Of a stretch of DNA of 64,000 bases, positions 1-6,517 are shown one piece after another (position 1 is the stretch's first letter; each line of letters opens with the position of its first letter). The notes beneath the pieces are model-generated. The model was given only the letters and a program-made list of their open reading frames with translations. It did not search any database and was not told where the DNA came from. A program made the position numbers and the translations under genes. Source of the stretch: Thiocapsa rosea (GTDB lineage: Bacteria; Pseudomonadota; Gammaproteobacteria; Chromatiales; Chromatiaceae); assembly GCF_003634315.1 (NCBI RefSeq), contig NZ_RBXL01000001.1:1968501-2032500 (forward strand). Reading direction: 5' to 3'.

Positions 1-10
1 GCCGCCCGCG

Positions 11-298
11 GTGTATGAGATCGAGCTGCGCGAGCGCATGGTGAGGGTTGAGGAAGAGCTCAAGCATCAGCGCGAGCTGATGCGCCAGGGGTTCGAGCAG
101 GTCGAAAGACGCTTTGAACAGGCCGACAAGCGCTTCGAGCAAATCGATAAACGCTTTGAGCAAGTCGAGCGACGTTTCGAGCAGGTCGACCGTCGATTCG
201 ACGAGATGATCAAGCGCAATGACCGCCATTTTCTGTGGTTGATCGGCTTCATCACCACCATTGCCGCCCTGATCATCGCCGCAGGCAAGCTGCTGTAA
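11..298 (+). CDS. Small tail-anchored coiled-coil protein (possibly 5'-truncated)
   Basis: A 95-residue protein beginning at GTG 11. The frame is open to the window edge, so the true start may lie upstream. Residues 5-70 are a charged coiled coil built from near-identical 7-residue units of the RRFEQV / KRFEQI type, followed by one hydrophobic segment (about 75-95, LWLIGFITTIAALIIAAGKLL region) that ends the protein. This is the layout of small DUF1640-like, C-terminally anchored coiled-coil proteins, whose function is not established. A second protein of the same layout lies at 11036-11440. The codon-level repetition of the heptads suggests expansion by slippage. No operon partner is visible. 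Confidence 0.6.
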   Translation: MYEIELRERMVRVEEELKHQRELMRQGFEQVERRFEQADKRFEQIDKRFEQVERRFEQVDRRFDEMIKRNDRHFLWLIGFITTIAALIIAAGKLL

Positions 299-726
299 TA
301 CTGCAGGTGCATAGGGCATCGAGATCTATCCGCCTCGCGATCGATTGAAATGCGGTATTTTCTGCGTCCCTGAAGTTGAAATTCGGGCACGCGTCGGCTA
401 GGCTTCGCGGCAAGTGTGCAACGTTGCGCGTTTGCGACATCCGCGTTTGACGACGCGACTGTTTGCCGCCGGGGTTGCTGTCGCAGACGAATCGTTGTTA
501 GCGGACCGTTGGCTTGGATGTGGGGTCTGCTTGGGTGTCCAGATCGGTTGATTAAAGAAATTCAGGCTCGGGGTGGCCCGGGTTAAGTTGCGATAGTCGA
601 TATTCCGGGCGATTCCGGGGATTCGCGTCGGATCCAGTCCATAAAGACGCTGTTTTTTGACCGCTTTCGTGCGGATATCTCGGTAGCGTCACGCGCTCGT
701 CAACATTAAACAGGGAGTCATTGCTC
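299..726. other. Intergenic region without recognised gene
   Basis: There is no convincing coding frame here: the reverse frame covering part of it overlaps the next gene's signal peptide and has no ribosome binding site. The segment should hold the promoter of the IPTL-CTERM gene, but no clear -35/-10 pair could be chosen by eye. The only confident signal is the AGGGAG ribosome binding site at 712-717. Confidence 0.4.
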
Positions 727-1965
727 ATGCGAACTCGTTTGGCCCTTCCTTTGACCGGACTGCTGTTAGCGCCGTCATTTTTCTTACCCGGCGTGGCGCT
801 GTCTGCCGACTGCGCCGTTGGTGTCGCCGCAGCCGGATCCTGTACGGTTCCTGCCAATGTGTTTGAGGTTACGGTCGATGCCTGGGGCGGTGGCGGTGCC
901 GGCGGGGGCTCGGGTAACGCCCCAACTCTTCAGGCAAGAGGCGGCGGCGGCGGCGGCGGTGGCGGTTATGCGCAGTCTGTAATTGCTGTCACGCCCGGTG
1001 AGACCTTGAACGTCATCGTCGGGGCCGGCGGGGCAGGGTCCCTTGCGGCGAACGGTGGGAACGGCGGTGACTCGACGATTGAGGGTTACGAGGGTGAGAT
1101 CCTGGCTAAAGGGGGGGCCGGTGGTACCCGCAACGTCAGTGGGGGTCCAACACCGGTAGCAGGTGGCGCCGGTGGATCAGCAAACATCGGTGACTCCACT
1201 GCGCCCGGGGTGAATGGAGCAGTGGGTGCGACCGGTACAGGCATCAGCTCGGGCAGCGGCGGTAAAGGCGGCGATGCCACCGGCGGGGCAGGCGGGGCCG
1301 CGATTACCAACCTCGGTGGAACCGCCAACGGCAATGCAGGCAGCGCGCCCGGCGGCGCGGGCGGCGGATCCCGCACTTCCCAAAGCGAGGGTACCCGAAC
1401 GGGCGGCGCGGGCGCCGCTGGTCGGGTCACCTTGACCTTCACGGTCTCCGAGCCCGACCAGGCACTCTCCGGCATCACCGTCGACGGCGGGCAGGACCCG
1501 GTCAATGTGCCTGCCGACGGCACATCCTCGGCGACGATTGCGGTCACTGTTGTGGACGGGGACGAGAATCCGCTCTCCGGCTCGGTTGTCCTGAGCGCGG
1601 ACAGCGCGACCACCGTGATTACCCCGCTCGTTGCTACGAAAACAATCGGGCTATTCACGCCCGCGCCCGGCACCTCCGCGACGGCCTCCTTGATCAACGG
1701 TGTTGCGACCTTCAGCGTCACCAACACGGTCGTCGAAAGCGTCACCTACAGCGCGGTCGCCTATACCGACCCCGATCTCCCGCCGGCGAATGGGTTCGCA
1801 CCGGCGGCCATTGTCGCGATTGAAGGCGATGTGGTTGTGACCTTCGACGCTCTGCCTCCGCCCGTCGGAACCGCCATCCCGACCATGAGCGCCTACGGCC
1901 TCTTGGCGATGACCGGTCTGCTCGGCCTGCTTGCGGGTTGGCATCAACGGCGTCGGCGCGGCTGA
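727..1965 (+). CDS. Exported glycine-rich protein with IPTL-CTERM sorting signal
   Basis: The 412-residue protein starts at ATG 727, nine bases after AGGGAG; a TTG six bases upstream is a poorer choice. A signal peptide (1-26, ending ALSA) is followed by a very Gly-rich region (about 45-235, GGAGG-type runs) and an Ig-like/invasin-type segment (about 240-370, with VNVPADGTSSATIAVTV). The C-terminus, from residue 384, is IPTMSAYG, then a hydrophobic helix, then an Arg cluster (HQRRRRG). This is the IPTL-CTERM arrangement recognised and processed by exosortase H, and an XrtH is encoded at 12318-12827. The protein is therefore probably exported, cleaved at its tail and displayed or released at the surface. 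A terminator follows at once. The Gly-rich part may be structural or adhesive; that is inference. Confidence 0.85.
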   Translation: MRTRLALPLTGLLLAPSFFLPGVALSADCAVGVAAAGSCTVPANVFEVTVDAWGGGGAGGGSGNAPTLQARGGGGGGGGGYAQSVIAVTPGETLNVIVGAGGAGSLAANGGNGGDSTIEGYEGEILAKGGAGGTRNVSGGPTPVAGGAGGSANIGDSTAPGVNGAVGATGTGISSGSGGKGGDATGGAGGAAITNLGGTANGNAGSAPGGAGGGSRTSQSEGTRTGGAGAAGRVTLTFTVSEPDQALSGITVDGGQDPVNVPADGTSSATIAVTVVDGDENPLSGSVVLSADSATTVITPLVATKTIGLFTPAPGTSATASLINGVATFSVTNTVVESVTYSAVAYTDPDLPPANGFAPAAIVAIEGDVVVTFDALPPPVGTAIPTMSAYGLLAMTGLLGLLAGWHQRRRRG

Positions 1966-1986
1966 TCCTCTCCGTCCGTAGACACG

Positions 1987-2019
1987 CCGCCGGTTCCGCA
2001 AGGGGCCGGCGGTTTTTTT
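1987..2019 (+). terminator. Rho-independent terminator after the IPTL-CTERM gene
   Basis: A perfect 7-bp stem, CCGCCGG at 1987-1993 with CCGGCGG at 2006-2012, is followed by seven T residues (2013-2019). It lies 22 bases after the stop codon. Confidence 0.85.
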
Positions 2020-2056
2020 GGCCTGGTCTCGGGCGGTCATCTCGATCCCCGGCGCC

Positions 2057-2143
2057 TTAAACCGCGCCCCACGCGGTATGCGATGTTTTTGGATGGGATC
2101 GGCCCAGGCGGAGTTGACGACCGCTGGAGCCGGCGCGGTTTAA
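2057..2143. repeat. Palindromic-ended repeat, family A (copy A1)
   Basis: An 87-bp element bounded by TTAAACCGCGCC and GGCGCGGTTTAA. Its interior (GGTATGCGATGTTTTTGG and GACCGCTGGAGCC) recurs at 4970-5056 (reverse), 8948-9034 and 20116-20200. It is followed after 21 bp by a family-B copy, forming an A-B composite. It looks like a small non-autonomous element (MITE-like). Confidence 0.8.
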
Positions 2144-2164
2144 GCGATCAAAAAAGAGACGATG

Positions 2165-2249
2165 TTAAACCGCGTCCCCGCTAAGGGCGGTGGATGCACC
2201 AAACGCCGAGCTCACTCGAAAACGAGCATCTCGCTCTGGACGCGGTTTA
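2165..2249. repeat. Palindromic-ended repeat, family B (copy B1)
   Basis: An 85-bp element bounded by TTAAACCGCGTCC and GGACGCGGTTTA, with interior GGTGGATGCACCAAACG and GAGCTCACTCGAAAACGAGC, which can form a small internal hairpin. It recurs inverted at 3435-3519, so this family-B pair brackets the TonB-family gene. Other copies are at 29291-29375 and 47866-47950. Confidence 0.8.
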
Positions 2250-2263
2250 GCGGCTGCCGCTGC

Positions 2264-3388
2264 TTACTGCTCCCACCCCAACCCCCCGCCGCGCAAAAAC
2301 TGCCAGGTCCGCACGATATCCAGCACGTCCGTCTCCGCGGCGATGTCGGGCGGGAAGGGGGAGTAGGGCGCTGCAAGCTCCACGATCCGCACGGCGGCCT
2401 CGTCGAGCAGGTCGTAACCCGACGAGCGCACGACCCGAATCTGCTCCACGCTGCCGTCCGCGCGCACGGCGACATGCAGGATCAGGCTGCCGAACATGCG
2501 TTGATCCCGAGCCGCTTGCGGGTAGTTGAGGTTGCCGATGCGCTCCACCTTGCGCGCCCAGGCGCCCAGATAGCTCGCATAGCGAAACTCCCGCGTGCTC
2601 GCGCTCACCGACTTGCGCCGGACTCGGCTTGCGTAGGCGGCGGTCTTGGCCTGGAGGTTGGCCGTGAGGCGATCGATCTCCTCGCCGCGACTGGCGAGGA
2701 TCGCCGCCGCGTCGACCGGCGTGTCCCGGGCTGGCATCTCACGGGCGGCCATCGGGTCGGGAGGAGGGGGCGGCTCGGGTTGAACCTCGGGCGCAGGTTC
2801 GGGCGCAGGCTCCAAGCGTGCGAGCGTTTCGAGGTCCGGCGCAGGCGGCTCGGCTGTCGCAGTCGGGTCCGGAGGAATGGTCTCGACACCGATCGGCTCA
2901 AGAGGCGGAGCGACGGCACCTGCATCGAGCGTGCTCGGGGGTGGTTCCGTGACGGCCGGGTCTGGGTCGGCCGATGTGTCGGGCTCTGCCTCCGCCTCGA
3001 CAGGCGACTCCTGGACCGACTCGATTCGCGTCTCGGGGATGGGTGTCGGAGGCTCGGTCGCCTCGATGTCTTCCGAGACGATCGCGATCGGGTCGTCGTA
3101 GACCGCATTGCCGCTGGATGATGCGCCGGACCGATCGATTTGCGACAGGGCTGCGTCCGGGGCTGCCGCACCCCGACCGGCGTCACGCAAGATCAAGATC
3201 TCCAGCGCCGATTCCGCGACGCCGCTCGCCTCGCGCCGGGGTGGCTCGAAGGAGACGAGGGTAATCGCACCGACATGAAGCAGCGTGGCCGCCAACAGGG
3301 CCATCGTGAGGGTCAAGCCCGAGGAGTCGTGACCGGGCGTTGCGACGAGCGCGCTTGGAATCTGCGGTTCTGGCGACCAACTGGGCAT
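2264..3388 (-). CDS. TonB-family energy-transducing protein
   Basis: A 374-residue protein with one N-terminal membrane segment (about 27-47, LTLTMALLAATLLHVGAITLV), a long Pro/Glu-rich spacer (about 105-240) and a C-terminal domain (about 285-374) with NYPQAARDQRMFGSLILHV and VRSSGYDLLDEAAVRIV, the pattern of the TonB C-terminal fold (YPxxA ... G.v.v.f.v..dG.v....v..SSG...LD.aa). Such proteins couple inner-membrane proton-motive force to outer-membrane receptors. No exbB/exbD genes are adjacent, so it probably works with a remote motor. An inner coiled-coil stretch (EEIDRLTANLQAKTAAYASR) is a mild variation. Inverted family-B repeats flank the gene at 2165-2249 and 3435-3519. Confidence 0.85.
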   Translation of the reverse strand: MPSWSPEPQIPSALVATPGHDSSGLTLTMALLAATLLHVGAITLVSFEPPRREASGVAESALEILILRDAGRGAAAPDAALSQIDRSGASSSGNAVYDDPIAIVSEDIEATEPPTPIPETRIESVQESPVEAEAEPDTSADPDPAVTEPPPSTLDAGAVAPPLEPIGVETIPPDPTATAEPPAPDLETLARLEPAPEPAPEVQPEPPPPPDPMAAREMPARDTPVDAAAILASRGEEIDRLTANLQAKTAAYASRVRRKSVSASTREFRYASYLGAWARKVERIGNLNYPQAARDQRMFGSLILHVAVRADGSVEQIRVVRSSGYDLLDEAAVRIVELAAPYSPFPPDIAAETDVLDIVRTWQFLRGGGLGWEQ

Positions 3389-3434
3389 GAGTGAGGATCG
3401 ATCTCCGGAAATTCCATCCCCGTTGTGCTGACGC

Positions 3435-3519
3435 TAAACCGCGTCCAGAGCGAGATGCTCACTTTCGAGTGAGTTCGGCGTCTGGTGCATCAACCACCCT
3501 TAACGGGGACGCGGTTTAA
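3435..3519. repeat. Palindromic-ended repeat, family B (copy B2, inverted)
   Basis: An 85-bp family-B element, TAAACCGCGTCC ... GGACGCGGTTTAA, in the opposite orientation to the copy at 2165-2249. Its interior reads GAGCGAGATGCTCACTTTCG. It lies upstream of the TonB-family start codon and could affect that gene's promoter. Confidence 0.8.
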
Positions 3520-3574
3520 GTCGCCGCGACACGTCGGTCCGTCCCCCGGGAGCGGTTCACAATCAACCGAAACA

Positions 3575-3691
3575 CGTAGGATGGGTAAAGCGAAGCGAAA
3601 CCCATCCAGCCCGCGCCAACGGCATCAGACCGAAACCCGAGAACACGGCGGTTTGGAGGATGGGTTTCGCTGACGCTCGACCCATCCTACG
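3575..3691. repeat. GTAGGATGGGT-type long inverted repeat
   Basis: The ends are near-perfect inverted copies: CGTAGGATGGGTAAAGCG ... CGAAACCCATCC on the left, and GGATGGGTTTCGCTG ... CTCGACCCATCCTACG on the right. A second copy is at 57699-57813 and a related one at 24462-24540. This is a common class of intergenic palindromic repeat in gammaproteobacteria. Here it separates the divergently placed repeat-flanked tonB-type gene and the end of the ApbE gene. Confidence 0.75.
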
Positions 3692-3697
3692 CACTCA

Positions 3698-4792
3698 TCA
3701 AGGTTCAGTCGCACCCTGCTCCTCGCTCGACTGCATTCCCGGCGCGACCCGAGCGCCGGTGTCGACCAATTCGATCCGATCGGCCATCGCTTGGTTCATG
3801 TGCAGGGTGCCTTCGGCATCGACGAGAAGGACATAGCGGATATCCATCGCGCGCGCCACCGCCTCCCAGTCGGTCGGCCCAGCAACGAACATGGCGGTGG
3901 CCGCCGCGGCCGCGGTGGTCGCATCCCGATGAAGGACGGTCACCGAGCGGGTGCCGCGCGCGGGCGAGCCGGTTCGCGGATCGATGATCGCATGATAGAT
4001 CTCGCCCTTGAACACGAAGTTCCGGTCGTAGTCGGCCTTGGTGACGAGGCTCTCGTCGCCGCGCATCGGCACGATGGCGAGCACTCCCGAGCCGCTGGGT
4101 CGGGCAATCGTGATCCGCCAGGGCTGGCCGCTGCGATCGCCGATCACGCGGACCTCGCCGCCGGCCTTGATCAGTGCACTTTTGATCCCGAGTTCGCGCA
4201 GGTGCTCGATGGCGAGATCCATGGCATGGCTCTTGGCGATGCTGTCGAAATCCAGCTTGATGGCCGGGTTGTGCCCGTGCAGCTCAAGCCCCTCGATATC
4301 GATCTGGCGCATACTGGGCGCTGCCGCGACCAATCGCTTGATTTGTTCGGGCGGCGGCGGGCGGCTGCGTACCGCGCCGGCATGGAACCCCCAGAGATCC
4401 ATCAAATAGCCGATGGCGGGATTGAAGAGTCCGCCGCTTTTTTCCTCGAAGTCCTTGCTCAGGCGGACCAACGGCATGGTCGACGGGGGGGCCACGAACG
4501 GCTCCTCGGTCACCAGCATCTGATTGACCCGTCCCATCGGACCGGGTTGCCAGGAATGCCATGCGTCCTGCAGGAAGGCGAAGTCCTGCTGGACCAGGGA
4601 CGCCGCCTGTTGGGCCTGATGCCGGTCGACGCTGACCAGGCTCAGGTCGACCTGACCTCCGAAGGCGTCGAAACGGATGGTGGTGACCGGGGTCTCTTGT
4701 CCGCAGGCGGCGAGTCCGAAGAGGGCAGCGGCGATTGCACACAATCGATGCGCGCGCCGAGGCGAGGCGAGGCGGGAGGATGAATACAGCAC
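3698..4792 (-). CDS. apbE: FAD:protein FMN transferase lipoprotein (ApbE family)
   Basis: GTG at 4792 is chosen as start because GGAGGT lies five bases upstream and the protein then opens with a lipoprotein signal (hydrophobic 17-29, lipobox LAAC with Cys30). The 364-residue product has the ApbE features: GGLFNPAIGYLMDLWGF, the KLDFDSIAKSHAMD helix, SALIKAGGEVRVIGD, and the metal/FAD-site motif YHAIIDPRTGSPA. ApbE proteins transfer FMN from FAD onto Thr residues of periplasmic redox proteins such as RnfG and NqrC. The usual D-x-GG-IAKG motif is altered here to DFDSIAKS, which may affect activity. No Rnf/Nqr genes are in the window. Confidence 0.87.
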   Translation of the reverse strand: MLYSSSRLASPRRAHRLCAIAAALFGLAACGQETPVTTIRFDAFGGQVDLSLVSVDRHQAQQAASLVQQDFAFLQDAWHSWQPGPMGRVNQMLVTEEPFVAPPSTMPLVRLSKDFEEKSGGLFNPAIGYLMDLWGFHAGAVRSRPPPPEQIKRLVAAAPSMRQIDIEGLELHGHNPAIKLDFDSIAKSHAMDLAIEHLRELGIKSALIKAGGEVRVIGDRSGQPWRITIARPSGSGVLAIVPMRGDESLVTKADYDRNFVFKGEIYHAIIDPRTGSPARGTRSVTVLHRDATTAAAAATAMFVAGPTDWEAVARAMDIRYVLLVDAEGTLHMNQAMADRIELVDTGARVAPGMQSSEEQGATEP

Positions 4793-4864
4793 GGACACCT
4801 CCGGGAATGGGTTGCCGGTCGCGTTCGCTCGCGAGGCCGAGCGAGTCGGATGACCGGTGGGCAA

Positions 4865-4948
4865 TAAACCGCGTCGAGAGCGAAATGCGTCATTTTCACG
4901 TTGCGTTTGGCTTTGTGGATATCCTCTATCTCGGTGAGGCGCGGTTTG
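4865..4948. repeat. Diverged family-B repeat (inverted)
   Basis: It begins TAAACCGCGTCGAGAGCGAAATGCG and ends GGCGCGGTTTG, matching the inverted family-B copy at 3435-3519 with many substitutions. It is 21 bp from the inverted family-A copy at 4970-5056, so the two together form a reversed A-B composite. Confidence 0.6.
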
Positions 4949-4969
4949 AAATTTAATCTTTTTAACACT

Positions 4970-5056
4970 TTAAGCCGCGCCGGCTCCGACAGTCGTCGGA
5001 GCAGGCGCGGCCAAGCCATTCCGATACATGACGCATACCGCACCGGGCGCGGTTTA
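4970..5056. repeat. Palindromic-ended repeat, family A (inverted copy)
   Basis: It starts TTAAGCCGCGCCGG and ends CGGGCGCGGTTTA. Read on the minus strand its interior contains the family-A GGTATGCG and TGGCTTGGCC... segments. The terminal TTA at 5054-5056 is the reverse complement of the TAA stop codon of the adjoining glutathione synthetase gene, so the element forms the end of that gene. Confidence 0.7.
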
Positions 5057-6010
5057 GGTGCGAAGCATGACTCGGGCCTGAATCGCGTCCATCAGATCAC
5101 CCGCGATGTCGGTGCCGTAGGCGGCATCGATCTCGCGGATACAGGTCGGGCTGGTCACATTGACCTCGGTCAAGTAATCCCCGATCACGTCCAGACCGGC
5201 GAAGAGGATCTCGCGAGCCCGTAATTCCGGGCCGACCTGTGCGGCGATCCAGCGATCCCGCTCGGTCAAGGGGCGCGCCTCGGCGGAGGCTCCCGCCGCG
5301 AGGTTACCGCGGGTCTCGCCCGGCGCCGGGATGCGCGCAAGACTGTAAGGTGCGGGCTCGCCGTCCACCATCAGGATGCGTTTATCGCCGTCGCGGATCT
5401 CTTGGATGAAGCGCTGCGCCATGCAGAAACGTCGGCCGTGCAGTGTCAAAGCCTCGATGATGACGCTTAGGTTCGGGTCGTCCTCGCGTACGCGAAACAC
5501 CGAGGCTCCGCCCATGCCGTCGAGCGGCTTGAGGATGATGTCGCCGTACTCGCGATGGAAGTCCCGAATCGCACCGGCGCGGCGCGTGATCAGGGTGGGC
5601 GGTGTACACTGAGGAAAGGCCGCGGTGAAGACCTTTTCATTGGCGTCGCGCAGGCTGCGCGGGTGATTGACGACCAAACAGCCGGCCGCGTGGGCCTGCT
5701 CGAGGAGATAGGTCGTGAAGATATATTCGATGTCGAACGGCGGGTCCTTGCGCATCAACACCGCGCCGAGCGTCTCGAGCGGGCGCTCGATCTCGGCCCC
5801 GAGACGATACCAGCCCGCTGGATCGTCCATGACCTCGAGCGGACGCATCCGTGCCAAGGTGAGCCCGTCGCGCGACGACAGATCCGCGACCTCCATGTAC
5901 CACAGCGGCCAGCCGCGCCTCTGCGCAGCCAACAGCATGGCGAAGGTACTGTCCTTCTTGATGTTGATGGACCCGATCGGATCCATCACGACGCCGAGAT
6001 CAATGTACAT
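5054..6010 (-). CDS. gshB: Glutathione synthetase
   Basis: The 318-residue length is normal for GshB (EC 6.3.2.3), which joins gamma-glutamylcysteine and glycine using ATP in the cytoplasm. Characteristic segments are the N-terminal MDPIGSINIKKDSTFAMLL, MRKDPPFDIEYIFTTYLLE, the ATP-grasp loop DIILKPLDGMGGASVFRV, and ILFAGLDVIGDYLTEVNVTS near the C-terminus. The ATG at 6010 gives the expected start (MYIDLGVVMDPI). The TAA stop lies within a family-A repeat. The gene is divergent from the receiver gene starting at 6050, leaving only about 40 bp for both promoters. Confidence 0.95.
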   Translation of the reverse strand: MYIDLGVVMDPIGSINIKKDSTFAMLLAAQRRGWPLWYMEVADLSSRDGLTLARMRPLEVMDDPAGWYRLGAEIERPLETLGAVLMRKDPPFDIEYIFTTYLLEQAHAAGCLVVNHPRSLRDANEKVFTAAFPQCTPPTLITRRAGAIRDFHREYGDIILKPLDGMGGASVFRVREDDPNLSVIIEALTLHGRRFCMAQRFIQEIRDGDKRILMVDGEPAPYSLARIPAPGETRGNLAAGASAEARPLTERDRWIAAQVGPELRAREILFAGLDVIGDYLTEVNVTSPTCIREIDAAYGTDIAGDLMDAIQARVMLRT

Positions 6011-6049
6011 GCGCGCGAGTGTACTGCAGTGGCCGGGGGCTTGTCAGGG

Positions 6050-6517
6050 ATGATGACGAGCGTTCCGGCTCCGTCCGATTCGCCTGTATCGGATCTGCTG
6101 CTAGATCCCTCGCCCGATGCGTCGCGCCCCGGGCGCGTCGCCCGAGGTGATGCCGGTATTCTCATTGCGGACGACAGTCCGGTGGCGCGTCGCTTTGCCG
6201 CCAAGCTCCTGCGCGATCATGGTTACCGCGTCGAGGTTGCGCTCGACGGTTTCGATGCGCTCGGAATGGTGTTCGCGGTGAATCCCGACCTTCTGCTCCT
6301 CGATAGCGGGATGCCGCGGCTGGACGGCTTCCAGACCTGCGCTCTGGTGAAGCGAGCCCCCGGGTTTGCGGACCTGCCCGTCATCATCCTCTCGGATTGC
6401 GGCGGGCTTTACGCCCGCGTTCGGGCACATTTGGTCGGGGCGCGGTCTTGTCTCTCAAGGCCCTTCACCGCCGACGAGCTGTTGAACGCCGTTGCCGGGG
6501 CACTTTGCGATGTCTGA
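6050..6517 (+). CDS. Single-domain response regulator (PilG-like receiver)
   Basis: A 156-residue protein with an unstructured N-terminal tail of about 35 residues and one CheY-like receiver domain. The acidic pair is Asp41-Asp42 (LIADDSPVARR), the phospho-acceptor is Asp85 (LLLLDSGMPRLDG), and the Thr/Ser switch is Ser115 (IILSD). The usually invariant Lys before Pro-Phe is replaced by Arg137 (LSRPF), which could alter phosphorylation-dependent signalling. The next gene overlaps by 8 bases and encodes a FimL/ChpA-N-like protein, so the pair resembles a fragment of a Pil-Chp twitching/chemosensory system. No output domain is present. ATG ATG at 6050/6053 follows a weak AGGG. Confidence 0.85.
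   Translation: MMTSVPAPSDSPVSDLLLDPSPDASRPGRVARGDAGILIADDSPVARRFAAKLLRDHGYRVEVALDGFDALGMVFAVNPDLLLLDSGMPRLDGFQTCALVKRAPGFADLPVIILSDCGGLYARVRAHLVGARSCLSRPFTADELLNAVAGALCDV

Noticed and set aside
2162-3121. Long plus-strand frame opposite the TonB-family gene
   Set aside because: Arg/Gly-rich product from a high-GC antisense frame; the minus strand has a recognisable TonB domain and Pro-rich spacer.
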